From NCBI RefSeq assembly GCF_900156055.1, contig NZ_FTMQ01000002.1:806001-870000 (forward strand): 64,000 bases of DNA, in the 5' to 3' direction. Origin of the DNA: Rhizobium sp. RU33A (GTDB lineage Bacteria; Pseudomonadota; Alphaproteobacteria; Rhizobiales; Rhizobiaceae). The position numbers and the translations under genes were made by a program. Numbering within the stretch: position 1 is the first letter of the stretch; every line of letters begins with the position of its first letter. The notes under the pieces were generated by a model. The model was not told where the DNA came from. It worked only from the letters and a program-made list of their open reading frames with translations, and made no database searches. This document shows, piece by piece, positions 32,961 to 41,482 of the stretch.

Positions 32961-33737
32961 ATGACGCTCTTCGCCGAGGTTCGACATCCGTCCTCGGCGA
33001 AGGCTCCGCTCGTGCTTCTGCATGGGTTCGGCGGGATCGGCGCCTCCTGGGCGCCGGTGATCGAGCGGCTCGACCGAGACCAGGCGCTTGTCGTCTATGA
33101 CCTGCCGGGGCATGGGCGCTCGCTTGACGCCGAGGGCGTGGGGCATGCCGGCGTCATGGCCAAGGCTATTCTTGATGATCTCTACAAGCGCCAGATTCCA
33201 AGCTTTCATCTCTGTGGCCATTCCATGGGTGGGGCGATAGCCAGCCTGATCGCGCTGAAGGCAGCCGATCGTGTGCTCTCGCTGACGCTTGCGGCACCCG
33301 GGGGCTTTGGCTCGAAGATCGATCATCAGGCCCTGCGCCGATACGGTTCGGCGGTCGAACCCGAAGAATTGGCAGCTGGGTTGGCTCTGATGGCTGCGCC
33401 AGCTGCCGCGCCCTATATGTCGGATCTCAATGTGCTCGCGGATGCGCGGCGGCTTCCCGGGGCGACGGATCGACTGATGGAGATCCTCCAATCCTTCTTC
33501 GTGGAAACAAACGGGCAGATCGGGCAGGGGACGTTGCCGCTTTCCTCTTTCACCGGTCTCGGCATCCCGACACGGTTGATCTGGGGGACCAAGGACCCGA
33601 TCTTGCCGGTCGCGCAGGCGCAGAATGTGTGGCCTGGCGCTGACGTGGCTCTGATCGAGGATGTCGGGCACATGCTGATCGACGAAGCGCCGGATAGGGT
33701 GGCTGCGGCAATCCGAGCGGCGGTGGCGGAGGCCTAG
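32961..33737 (+). CDS. Alpha/beta hydrolase
   Basis: A 258-residue alpha/beta-hydrolase-fold enzyme. Oxyanion-hole motif HGFGG is at 21-25, the nucleophile elbow GHSMGG has Ser88, the acid is in TKDPILP and the histidine in EDVGHMLID. The cap region (130-190) is short. The substrate is unknown. It starts 5 bases after leuA and may be co-transcribed, though co-function with leucine synthesis is not implied. It converges with the metallophosphoesterase, 3 bases apart. Confidence 0.88.
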   Translation: MTLFAEVRHPSSAKAPLVLLHGFGGIGASWAPVIERLDRDQALVVYDLPGHGRSLDAEGVGHAGVMAKAILDDLYKRQIPSFHLCGHSMGGAIASLIALKAADRVLSLTLAAPGGFGSKIDHQALRRYGSAVEPEELAAGLALMAAPAAAPYMSDLNVLADARRLPGATDRLMEILQSFFVETNGQIGQGTLPLSSFTGLGIPTRLIWGTKDPILPVAQAQNVWPGADVALIEDVGHMLIDEAPDRVAAAIRAAVAEA

Positions 33738-33740
33738 AGG

Positions 33741-34649
33741 TCAGCCGAGCAGGCGCTCGCTGTGATCAAGTTTGAGCGGCTCGTCCTCGCGCTCGATCTT
33801 GTAGCGCTGCCAGTCGAGTTGCCAGTTTCCAGCTTCGCCATCGATGGAGAAGAGATTGTAGCCAGCGGCGGGTTTCTTGGCGCCAGGCCCCTGGCTTGCC
33901 GAGGCTATCCCGACGACCGGGACCTTCTTTTCGCGGTCCGTCAGCCAGTAGAGCGTGTTGAGATGCGTGTGGCCATGCAGCACGAGTTCGGCGCCGCCTG
34001 TGCGGATCGCAGCGGCGAAACGGCGGATGCCGATCATACGCTTGTGCTGGGGGGCGGCTCCGCGGATCGGCGGGTGGTGGATCATCACCACGCGGAAAAG
34101 GCCTTCCTCGCCGGCGGCCTTCAGAAGCGCTGCGGTCTCGCGCGCCTGGCGGCCGCTGAAATAGCCCTGGGCGGAAAACGGCGGGGTGGCGATGGAGGTC
34201 GAGCAGCCGATGAGCGCGACCGGCCCGCGGCGGCGGATATAGGGGAAGAGCTTATGATCGTCCTGGAAGATCAGCGGGTCGTCGTCGCCGCGCATATAGT
34301 CGTACCAGGCATGGACCGAGCGCTCGTGCGCGCCGGGGACATAGGCGTCGTGATTGCCCGGGACAACCGAGGTGTCCAGCGGTGCGCCCGCTTCACTCAG
34401 CCATTCCGCCACCAGCTTGACCTCAAGCTTCGAGGCGAGGTTCACGAGGTCGCCGGTGATTGCGAGATGATCGGGATTTTCGGCGCGCAGCCCGTCCAGA
34501 ACCATTTCCAGTGCATTGGGGAAAAGATGCTTGCGGCGGTTGCGATGCCAGTTCACATAGCCCGTAATCCGCTTCGAGGCCAATTCCCGGATCGTCAGGT
34601 TCGGCAGCGGGCCGAGATGCACGTCGGAGATGTGGGCGAGCTTGAACAT
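33741..34649 (-). CDS. Calcineurin-like metallophosphoesterase
   Basis: A 302-residue phosphoesterase. Metal-binding motifs are complete: DVH at residues 9-11, GDLVN near 75, GNHD near 105, and the histidine motifs HHPP and HGHTH. The C-terminal part is beta-rich (WQLDWQRYKIERED). Members hydrolyse phosphomono- or diesters, including cyclic nucleotides or lipid intermediates; the substrate is undefined. The ATG at 34649 is chosen to start at FKLAHISDVH. Its start lies 42 bases from the divergent NUDIX gene. Confidence 0.87.
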   Translation of the reverse strand: MFKLAHISDVHLGPLPNLTIRELASKRITGYVNWHRNRRKHLFPNALEMVLDGLRAENPDHLAITGDLVNLASKLEVKLVAEWLSEAGAPLDTSVVPGNHDAYVPGAHERSVHAWYDYMRGDDDPLIFQDDHKLFPYIRRRGPVALIGCSTSIATPPFSAQGYFSGRQARETAALLKAAGEEGLFRVVMIHHPPIRGAAPQHKRMIGIRRFAAAIRTGGAELVLHGHTHLNTLYWLTDREKKVPVVGIASASQGPGAKKPAAGYNLFSIDGEAGNWQLDWQRYKIEREDEPLKLDHSERLLG

Positions 34650-34690
34650 GGCGCTTCTCTTAACGGCGCTGACACCGAGGGGCAAGGAAA

Positions 34691-35197
34691 ATGAAGCCAG
34701 CGGGTGGGGCCGAAACCGGCCCCGATAGCGAAAGGCTCGGATGGCCGAAGAGGTTCCTCGTTCGTCTTCTGCATGTCTATTTCGCCGTTAGCCGTGGCAT
34801 GACGCTCGGGGTGCGGGCGGCCTGTTTCGACGAGGCGGGGCGGATCTTCCTCGTTCGCCACACCTATGTGCCGGGCTGGCATATGCCGGGTGGAGGCGTG
34901 GAGCGCGGTGAGACGGCGGTGGAGGCGCTTCTGAAGGAGATGCGGGAGGAGGGCAATCTTGAAGCCGTCGACTCTCCCGCGCTCTTTCATGTGTACTTCA
35001 ACGCGCGCATCAGCCGGCGCGATCACGTCTTGCTCTACCGCGTCAACGTGCGCCAGACAGGGCCACGTCCGGCGGACCGGGAAATTGCCGAGGCGGGTTT
35101 CTTCCACTTCGACGCTCTGCCGGAGGGCGTGACCCAGGCGACGCGGCGACGGATCGCGGAACTGCGCGGGGAAATCTCCCCCGCGCACCACTGGTGA
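34691..35197 (+). CDS. NUDIX hydrolase
   Basis: A 168-residue pyrophosphohydrolase. The Nudix box reads GGVERGETAVEALLKEMREEGNL (abbreviated: GGVERGE...KEMREEG), with Lys in place of the usual Arg before the first Glu of REUxEE; metal-binding Glu residues are retained. The N-terminal 20 residues are not conserved-looking and may include a few residues before the true start. Substrate unknown (possibly a nucleoside diphosphate derivative). It is divergent from the phosphoesterase and three bases short of the convergent GST. Confidence 0.85.
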   Translation: MKPAGGAETGPDSERLGWPKRFLVRLLHVYFAVSRGMTLGVRAACFDEAGRIFLVRHTYVPGWHMPGGGVERGETAVEALLKEMREEGNLEAVDSPALFHVYFNARISRRDHVLLYRVNVRQTGPRPADREIAEAGFFHFDALPEGVTQATRRRIAELRGEISPAHHW

Positions 35198-35199
35198 GG

Positions 35200-36183
35200 T
35201 CAGGCGCCGAGCTTTTCTCGACCGTGCGGGTTCATCAGGTCCTCATCAGGGCCAACGGGAACGACGCCGGTCGGATTGATCATGGTGTGGCTGCGGTAAT
35301 AGTGGTGCTTGATGTGGCGCATCTCGACCGTCTCGGCGATCCCAGGCGTCTGATAGAGGTCGCGCAGATAGGCCGATAGGGCGGGATAATCTGCGATGCG
35401 GCGGATGTTGCATTTGAAGTGGCCGACATAGACGGGGTCGAAGCGCACCAGCGTGGTGAACAGACGCCAGTCGGCTTCCGTCATACGTGTGCCGAAGAGG
35501 TAGCGCTGGCCGGTGACGCGCTCTTCCAGCCAGTCGAGTGTCTCGAAGAGCGGATAGACGGCGCTTTCATAGGCTTCCTGGGTGGTGGCGAAACCAGCCT
35601 TGTAGACGCCGTTGTTGACGGTGTCATAGATACGGGCGTTCACCTCGTCGATCTCGGCGTGAAGGTCTTGAGGGTGCATGTCGAGGGTCGAGCCGGTCAG
35701 GCCGTCGAAGGCCGAATTCAACATGCGGATGATCTCGGAAGACTCGTTCGAGACGATCGTGTTCTGATGCTTGTCCCAGAGCACCGGCACCGTGACGCGT
35801 CCGGAGAATTTCGGGTCGGCTTTGACGTAGACCTCCCAGAGATAGTCGGAGCCGAAGAGGTGGTCGGGCGTGGCGCCATCACGATCATGGAATTCCCAGC
35901 CGTTCGACAACATCAGCGGATCGACGACTGATACCGAGATCAGGTCTTCGAGGCCCTTCAGGGCGCGGAAGATCAGGGTGCGATGCGCCCAGGGGCAGGC
36001 ATAGGAGACGTAGAGGTGGTAGCGATCTGCCTCTGCCTTGAAACCGGCCTTGCCGGAAGGGCCGGCTGAGCCGTCGGCCGTCACCCAGTTGCGAAAGCTC
36101 GAGTCGGCTCGCTTGAAATGCCCCGAGGTCGATTTCGTGTCGTACCAGACGTCCTGCCAGACGCCATCCACCAGTCTACCCAT
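35200..36183 (-). CDS. yqjG: Glutathionyl-hydroquinone reductase (Xi-class GST, YqjG type)
   Basis: A 327-residue thioredoxin-fold plus helical GST. The active cysteine Cys63 lies in SYACPWAHRTLI, the Xi-class signature. Other landmarks are VSVVDPLML, FKADPKFSGRVTVPVLWDK, the substrate-region YNSSEIIRML-type (SNESSEIIRMLN) and GVYKAGFATTQEAYE. It reduces glutathionyl-hydroquinones to hydroquinones, recycling GSH, in quinone or aromatic metabolism. It begins ATG at 36183 and is monocistronic. Confidence 0.9.
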   Translation of the reverse strand: MGRLVDGVWQDVWYDTKSTSGHFKRADSSFRNWVTADGSAGPSGKAGFKAEADRYHLYVSYACPWAHRTLIFRALKGLEDLISVSVVDPLMLSNGWEFHDRDGATPDHLFGSDYLWEVYVKADPKFSGRVTVPVLWDKHQNTIVSNESSEIIRMLNSAFDGLTGSTLDMHPQDLHAEIDEVNARIYDTVNNGVYKAGFATTQEAYESAVYPLFETLDWLEERVTGQRYLFGTRMTEADWRLFTTLVRFDPVYVGHFKCNIRRIADYPALSAYLRDLYQTPGIAETVEMRHIKHHYYRSHTMINPTGVVPVGPDEDLMNPHGREKLGA

Positions 36184-36430
36184 CGTCGCTTCCTTATCGT
36201 TTCAACTTGACCGGCAAGATACGGCTGCTGGCTGCAATTGCGAGGGGTGATGGGTTGAACAGTGCGTTTTCCGTGGACGGACAGAAAATTTGCTGCTATC
36301 GGAACAACACCCAAGATTTGAAGGCCCCGATGACCCTCGCACGGAACCCACGACGACGCTGACGCTCTCGAACGCACGATATTCGTGCGCGTGAACCCTA
36401 TTGCTGTCTGTCTATTGGTTTCGGTCATCC

Positions 36431-36988
36431 ATGTTTCACTCAGGCCTTGTCTACCTCACCGAGGATGCGTCGCACGACGCAGTCATTGAACTCATCAACG
36501 AAGAAGCTTTTGGTCCCGGCCGGCATACCCGTGCGGCAGCGCGCATCCGCGAGCAGGGCCCGCATGACCGGTCACTTTCCTTCATCTGCACCGACAATGG
36601 TGAGACGATTGCCTCGGTGCGCATGACGCCAGTGCTGGCAGGCGGCGTTCAAGGGCATCTGCTCGGACCGCTCGCCGTCAGACCCAGCCACAAGAACCGG
36701 GGCATTGGCCGCGAACTGGTGCGGATTGCCATCGAGGCGGCGCGGCGGAAGGGTTCGGAAGGCGTCATTCTGATTGGTGACCCGCCCTATTACATGCCGC
36801 TCGGCTTCGAGAAGGTGGCCTACAAGGCGCTCGACTTCCCCGGTCCTGTCGATCCGAACCGGGTGCTGATCGTGCCTTTGGTGGGCGATGTGCACGACCG
36901 TTTGAAGGGCGTGATCGCCTGGCGGGACGCAAGTCCTGTCGAGGCCGCGGACGCGGCCAACGGCTCGAAGTGCTACGCCTCTGCCTGA
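36431..36988 (+). CDS. GNAT family N-acetyltransferase (YhbS-like)
   Basis: A 185-residue acetyltransferase. The acetyl-CoA loop is in LAVRPSHKNRGIGRELVRIAIEAARR (landmark KNRGIGREL), preceded by SVRMTPVLAGG and followed by GFEKVAYKALDFPGP, matching the YhbS-type group. The acceptor is unknown. ATG 36431 is preferred over 36401. Its 3' end overlaps the convergent AI-2E permease by 16 bases (36973-36988). Confidence 0.85.
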   Translation: MFHSGLVYLTEDASHDAVIELINEEAFGPGRHTRAAARIREQGPHDRSLSFICTDNGETIASVRMTPVLAGGVQGHLLGPLAVRPSHKNRGIGRELVRIAIEAARRKGSEGVILIGDPPYYMPLGFEKVAYKALDFPGPVDPNRVLIVPLVGDVHDRLKGVIAWRDASPVEAADAANGSKCYASA

Positions 36989-38088
36989 TGCGATGACCGC
37001 TCCCAGGGAAGGCCCGGCCGTTCGCGTGCCGGGTTTGGTTGTTCACCTTCCTGTTCAAGACAGGCGCGGATGTAGACCCGGTTCACCAATTGCATCAACA
37101 AGGCGGTGAGCGGTGTTGCCATCGCGAGCCCGATGAGGCCAAAAAGCGTTCCGAAGACAAGTTGCGACGAGATCACCAGGACGGGAGGGAGGGACACTTT
37201 CTCTTTCTGCACGATCGGCGTGACGACGTAACTCTCCAGTGTCTGGACGAACATATAGACGGCCAGCACCATCAGCACCGCATTTGTCCCATCGGGCACG
37301 GCGAGCAGCAAGCCGGGGATCGCGGCGAGGATGGGGCCGACATTCGGGATGAAGGCGAGCAAGCCGGCGATCAGGCCGAGTGCCAGTGCGAGAGGTATGC
37401 CGATCAGCCAGAGACCGAGGCCGGTCAGGATGCCGACGACGGACATCGAGATCAACTGTGCCGACAACCAGCTCTGCAGCGTCGCTATGCTCTCGTCGAT
37501 CACGTTGCCGGCCTCAGGACGGAGCGACGGCGCAAACAGGCGCAGAAAGCCTCTTCTGTAGGTGCCGGGATCGAACGCGCCATAGAGCGCGATGAAGAGC
37601 AGCAGGACGCTGTTGCCGAGATAGCCGAATGCGGAACCAAGCGCCTGCGTGGCGGCGCCGCCAAAAGCGCCGGACCAGAGATCGGTCTGCTCCATGCGAT
37701 CGAGGAGTTCGCGGCCCCAGGCATATTCCTCGATGCGCTCGGCAAGGCTCTGTGCCGCTTCGGGGAGCTGTCGCCACAGCTGGTCGATCTGCGTCGACAC
37801 GGCGGGCGCTGCGACCGTGCCGCCAATTGCAAAGCCACCGACGATCAGCAGGAGGAAGATCGCCACACCCCATGCCGGGCGCAGCGACAGATGCCGGGCA
37901 ATCCAGAGCCCTCCTGCCCGAAAGAATACGGCGAGCAGCAGCCCGGCAAAAATCATCAGCAGCGTTGCAGGCAGAAGTACGAGAAACAGGATCAACGTCG
38001 CTGCGAGGACGCCGAGTGACAGGACGCGCATCGACACGCCTCTATCCCGCGCTTGATTGCGGCCTGATGCTCTGTCCGTTCGGTTCAT
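36973..38088 (-). CDS. AI-2E family transporter (PerM-like permease)
   Basis: A 371-residue membrane protein with about seven to eight transmembrane segments, of the AI-2 exporter/PerM family. Landmarks are the N-terminal two-helix hairpin ATLILFLVLLPATLLMIFAG, FLGNSVLLLFIALYGAFDPG-type (YLGNSVLLLFIALYG), GLGLWLIGIPLALALGLIAGLLAFIPNVGPIL (landmark LAFIPNVGPIL), and the C-terminal GLIGLAMATPLTALLM. Such proteins export AI-2-like compounds or act as Na+/H+ or unknown exporters; the substrate is inference only. ATG 38088 has AAGGGGC upstream. Confidence 0.85.
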   Translation of the reverse strand: MNRTDRASGRNQARDRGVSMRVLSLGVLAATLILFLVLLPATLLMIFAGLLLAVFFRAGGLWIARHLSLRPAWGVAIFLLLIVGGFAIGGTVAAPAVSTQIDQLWRQLPEAAQSLAERIEEYAWGRELLDRMEQTDLWSGAFGGAATQALGSAFGYLGNSVLLLFIALYGAFDPGTYRRGFLRLFAPSLRPEAGNVIDESIATLQSWLSAQLISMSVVGILTGLGLWLIGIPLALALGLIAGLLAFIPNVGPILAAIPGLLLAVPDGTNAVLMVLAVYMFVQTLESYVVTPIVQKEKVSLPPVLVISSQLVFGTLFGLIGLAMATPLTALLMQLVNRVYIRACLEQEGEQPNPARERPGLPWERSSHQAEA

Positions 38089-38237
38089 GTGAATTGCCCC
38101 TTGTTCGCCAAAGTCGCTGGCGCCATGCCGGCACCCTAGACTGGGAACAGTGGGGAGGGCTCGATGTTCCGATCTTCTCGGAGCGCCCACTAGTTGGCGG
38201 CAAACCGCACACACATGGCAAACGGCGAATGTGGTGC

Positions 38238-38657
38238 TCAGAAGCGCTTGATCAGCCAGCAGATATCCTGGCCCTGACTGAAATTCTCAATCTTTCCGAA
38301 GACACTGTATCCGGCGCGCTCATAGGCACGGCAGGCCGCCGGGTTGATCGTGTCGATGTAAGCGCCGATGCAGCCGCGCGCCTTCGCCTCTTCTTCGGCG
38401 AGTGTCAGCAATCGGCCGGCCATGCCCTGACCGCGCAGGCGCTCAGGGACCGAGAGCAACTCCACATAAAGCCAACCGCGACCGGTATAGCCGACGAGGC
38501 CACCGTCGACGGAGCCGTCATCTGCCTGAATCGGAATGAAGAGATCGCGCCTATCGGACGGGCCGAGCAGGGCATCGTTGTGGGCCTTGATGCTGGCGAG
38601 GATCGCGTCGCGGGCGGTTTCGGGGACGGTGTCGGAGAGGGTGAGTGATGCAGGCAT
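38238..38657 (-). CDS. GNAT family N-acetyltransferase
   Basis: A 139-residue small acetyltransferase. The acetyl-CoA binding region is LSVPERLRGQGMAGRLLTLAEEEAKARG (landmark LRGQGMAGRLL), followed by the GCIGAYIDTINPAACRAYERAGYSVFG core (landmark AYERAGY). Only the second half of a typical GNAT is well conserved; the acceptor is unknown. It lies alone between two unrelated genes. Confidence 0.85.
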   Translation of the reverse strand: MPASLTLSDTVPETARDAILASIKAHNDALLGPSDRRDLFIPIQADDGSVDGGLVGYTGRGWLYVELLSVPERLRGQGMAGRLLTLAEEEAKARGCIGAYIDTINPAACRAYERAGYSVFGKIENFSQGQDICWLIKRF

Positions 38658-38856
38658 GGGCGCAGGTTAGGCTGCGTTGGCTTCATTGTCCACGTGCTGG
38701 TCGGCTGGCCCACATCGGTCATGGGGGGAGTCCGAGTGACGACAGCCGCAAAGTGCCAGTTGCCTCAGGGTGCCTGGTCGACGATGCATCTTTGGTCCGC
38801 CGTCGAATATGCTAGATCTGGTCCGCCCAGCTACCGATTTCGCAGTGAGAATTCCG

Positions 38857-39369
38857 ATGCATCCGATACCGACATTCACAACAGGTCGCCTCGTTCTACG
38901 CGCCATGCGCTTCGATGACTGGCCGGCTTACAGGCAACTGATGGCTTCGGAACGGGCGCAATTCATGGGCGGCCCGTTCCTGGATGCTGCAGCCTGGGGC
39001 ATGTTCTGCAGTGACCATGGCCAATGGGATCTGTTTGGTTGCGGGGCGCTGATGATCGACGATCGGGCGACCGGGGCCTGTGTGGGACAGGTGGGGATCA
39101 ATGCGGGGCCGCTGTTCCCGGAGTTCGAGTTGGGATGGTTCGTGTATCCTGAATTTGAAGGCAGGGGCTATGCCTATGAGGCGGCTGAAGCGCTGCTCCA
39201 TTGGGCGAGAGAGGTGCGCCAGTTGCCGAGCCTCGTTAGCTATGTCGATCCTGACAATGTCAGATCTGCCGGTCTCGCCACACGGCTTGGTGCCGAGCTG
39301 GACCAGCGAGCGGCACGGCCGTCGCCGCGCGATCTGGTATACCGTCACTATCCAAAGCAATCGGAATAG
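38857..39369 (+). CDS. GNAT family N-acetyltransferase (RimJ/RimL type)
   Basis: A 170-residue acetyltransferase of the Acetyltransf_3 group. The N-terminal region MHPIPTFTTGRLVLRAMRFDDW matches RimJ/RimL-like enzymes, and the acetyl-CoA loop region is FELGWFVYPEFEGRGYAYEAAEALL with GRGYAYEA. The C-terminal SLVSYVDPDNVRSAGLATRLGA is the typical last beta-strand region. The substrate is unknown; protein N-termini or small amines are possible. ATG 38857 (MHPIP) is preferred over 38809 on family length. Confidence 0.82.
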   Translation: MHPIPTFTTGRLVLRAMRFDDWPAYRQLMASERAQFMGGPFLDAAAWGMFCSDHGQWDLFGCGALMIDDRATGACVGQVGINAGPLFPEFELGWFVYPEFEGRGYAYEAAEALLHWAREVRQLPSLVSYVDPDNVRSAGLATRLGAELDQRAARPSPRDLVYRHYPKQSE

Positions 39370-39408
39370 GCGTGCCGGCTGGATGCGGCGTCACGGAAGG
39401 TAGCGGCC

Positions 39409-41478
39409 TTACCGCCCCTCGCGCCACCACATCGCAGACACCGCCAGCAACAAGATCCCGAGCCCTGCAAAGCCCGCGAAAAGCGGCAGCGTGTTGACGC
39501 CCTTGAGCACGGTTTCGTCGGTCAGCTTGATCAGCATGCGGCGGTCGTCGGCGACGCGGACTTCACCGCGCACGGGCAGGATGTCGGGGATGCGGACAGA
39601 GGCGTCTCCGTCGTCCAGGCGGGCTGTGAGGCCGCGCGATTCCTCGCTGGTGGGGGCGAGTGTATCGGTGGTTGAGATCATCGCGCGGAATTCGGGAGCG
39701 TCGACGGCGCCGACATGGACGAGGCTCGAGAAGTCGCCATTGGTGATGGTGAAGAGGCCGGTCTCGGTCATGCGGCGTTCGCCACGATAGAGGCCGGGCT
39801 GGATCTCGTTTAGGTTCAACGCAATCGTTTCGCCTGAGGGCGTGGTGATCGTGGCGGGGCCGGGGGCGTCGCCGATGGTCTGGCGGGTCACTTCCAGCGT
39901 GCGGCCGGTGGCGCGGGCCTTAAGCGCCTCTTCCTCGAGCTCCGGCTCCTTCATCAGCCAGTGGGCGATGCGGCGATAGAGCGAGACATGCGGTCCGCCG
40001 CCTTCGAATCCGCGGGCCCAGAGCCAGCCCTGATCGGAGAGCAGCATGGCAACGCGGCCCTCATTGGCGCGGTTCAGCACGAGCAGGGGACGGTCGCCGT
40101 CACCGGTCATGACGGTTTCGCCATCGGGACGGCCGACATCGATGCTGCGGAACCAGCGGCCCCATTGTGGCGGCTCGACGGTGGAGCCATCGAGGCCACG
40201 GGTGACGGGATGGCGTTTGCCCTGCTCCGAAATGCGGGGATAGAAGCCGGCCTGATGGACATCGCCGGTCGGGGTGGCCGGAAGCACTGACTCAAGCGGT
40301 GTGAGGGCGATCGAGTCCTGGCCGGCATGTTCCGGACCGGCGGCGATCAGCAGCGCGCCGCCATTCCTCACATATTCGGCGATGTAGTCGTAATAGAGGA
40401 TCGGCAGCACGCCACGATGCTGGTAGCGGTCGAAGATGATCAGGTCGAAATCATTGATCTTTTCGACGAAGAGTTCGCGGGTCGGGAAGGCGATCAGCGA
40501 GAGTTCGTTGATCGGCGTGCCATCCTGCTTTTCTGGCGGGCGCAGAATGGTGAAGTGGACGAGGTCGACCGAGGCGTCCGATTTCAAGAGGTTGCGCCAG
40601 GCGCGTTCGCCGGCATGCGGTTCGCCCGACACGAGCAGCACGCGCAGGTTCTGGCGGATGCCCTCGATCAGGTGGATGGCGCGGTTGTTGACGTCGGTGA
40701 CTTCGCCCGGTGTCGCGGCGACCGAGAATTCGAGCACATTGTTGCCGCCGCGCGGCACGCGGAAGGCAAAGGAGGTCTCGGCCCCGGGAACGGCAGGGAT
40801 GGTGCCCAAGTCTTCGCCGTTCATTCTGACCGAGACGTCGGCCGGCTGGTTGGAGGCTTCTCCGTCGTCGAAGACGCGGAATGTCAGTTCCTGCTCCTCG
40901 TCGACGATGCCAAAGCGCGGAGCGCGCAGGACTTCGATGCGGCGATCGAACTCGTTGGCCTTGCCGGTGACGAGGGAGTGGACCGGAGCGTCAAAGGGGA
41001 GCGCCTGGTTTTCGGACGGGATGTCATGCACCTGGCCGTCGGTGACGAAGATTGCACCGCCGACACGGGCCGGCGGAACGTCCGTCGTTGCCGCAGCCAG
41101 CGCTTCGAAGAGCTTGGTGGAGGGGGCATCGCTGTCGCCGGGATCGGTGACTTCGATGATGCGCGGCTCGATATTGGGGAAGCGGCCGAGGCGGTCGCGG
41201 ATGCCCTGCAATGCCTCGTCGGTCTGCTCGGCGCGGCCGGCGATCTGCTGGCTCTGGCTGCGGTCGACGATGACGGGCACGACAGTGGTCAGCGGATCGC
41301 GTTCTTCCTGCAGTAACAGCGGGTTGGCGAGAGCGGCCAACACGGCGATCGAAGCTGCGAGGCGGATGGCGGTGCCGCGTACGCCGCGCAGGAAGCCGAG
41401 GGCGGAGAGCACCACGGCGAGCACAGCAAGGGTGGCGATGGCGATCCAGGGGATGAAGGGGGCGAATTCTAGCGTCAT
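39409..41478 (-). CDS. Large membrane protein of the MoxR/DUF4159 operon
   Basis: A 689-residue protein with two N-terminal transmembrane helices (about 8-28 and 38-55), a long periplasmic or cytoplasmic vWA/glutamine-amidotransferase-like region, and a C-terminal helix (about 665-684). It resembles the GATase1-like membrane proteins found with BatA-type operons in alphaproteobacteria: FVTDGQVHDIP, the central DLIIFDRYQHRGVLPILYYDYIAEYVRNGGALLIAAGPEH, and the gly-rich LLSDQGWLWARGFEGGGP. Function unknown. It is the last gene of a four-gene operon, 4 bases after the DUF4159 gene, and would assemble with it in the membrane. Confidence 0.8.
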   Translation of the reverse strand: MTLEFAPFIPWIAIATLAVLAVVLSALGFLRGVRGTAIRLAASIAVLAALANPLLLQEERDPLTTVVPVIVDRSQSQQIAGRAEQTDEALQGIRDRLGRFPNIEPRIIEVTDPGDSDAPSTKLFEALAAATTDVPPARVGGAIFVTDGQVHDIPSENQALPFDAPVHSLVTGKANEFDRRIEVLRAPRFGIVDEEQELTFRVFDDGEASNQPADVSVRMNGEDLGTIPAVPGAETSFAFRVPRGGNNVLEFSVAATPGEVTDVNNRAIHLIEGIRQNLRVLLVSGEPHAGERAWRNLLKSDASVDLVHFTILRPPEKQDGTPINELSLIAFPTRELFVEKINDFDLIIFDRYQHRGVLPILYYDYIAEYVRNGGALLIAAGPEHAGQDSIALTPLESVLPATPTGDVHQAGFYPRISEQGKRHPVTRGLDGSTVEPPQWGRWFRSIDVGRPDGETVMTGDGDRPLLVLNRANEGRVAMLLSDQGWLWARGFEGGGPHVSLYRRIAHWLMKEPELEEEALKARATGRTLEVTRQTIGDAPGPATITTPSGETIALNLNEIQPGLYRGERRMTETGLFTITNGDFSSLVHVGAVDAPEFRAMISTTDTLAPTSEESRGLTARLDDGDASVRIPDILPVRGEVRVADDRRMLIKLTDETVLKGVNTLPLFAGFAGLGILLLAVSAMWWREGR

Positions 41479-41482
41479 GGTC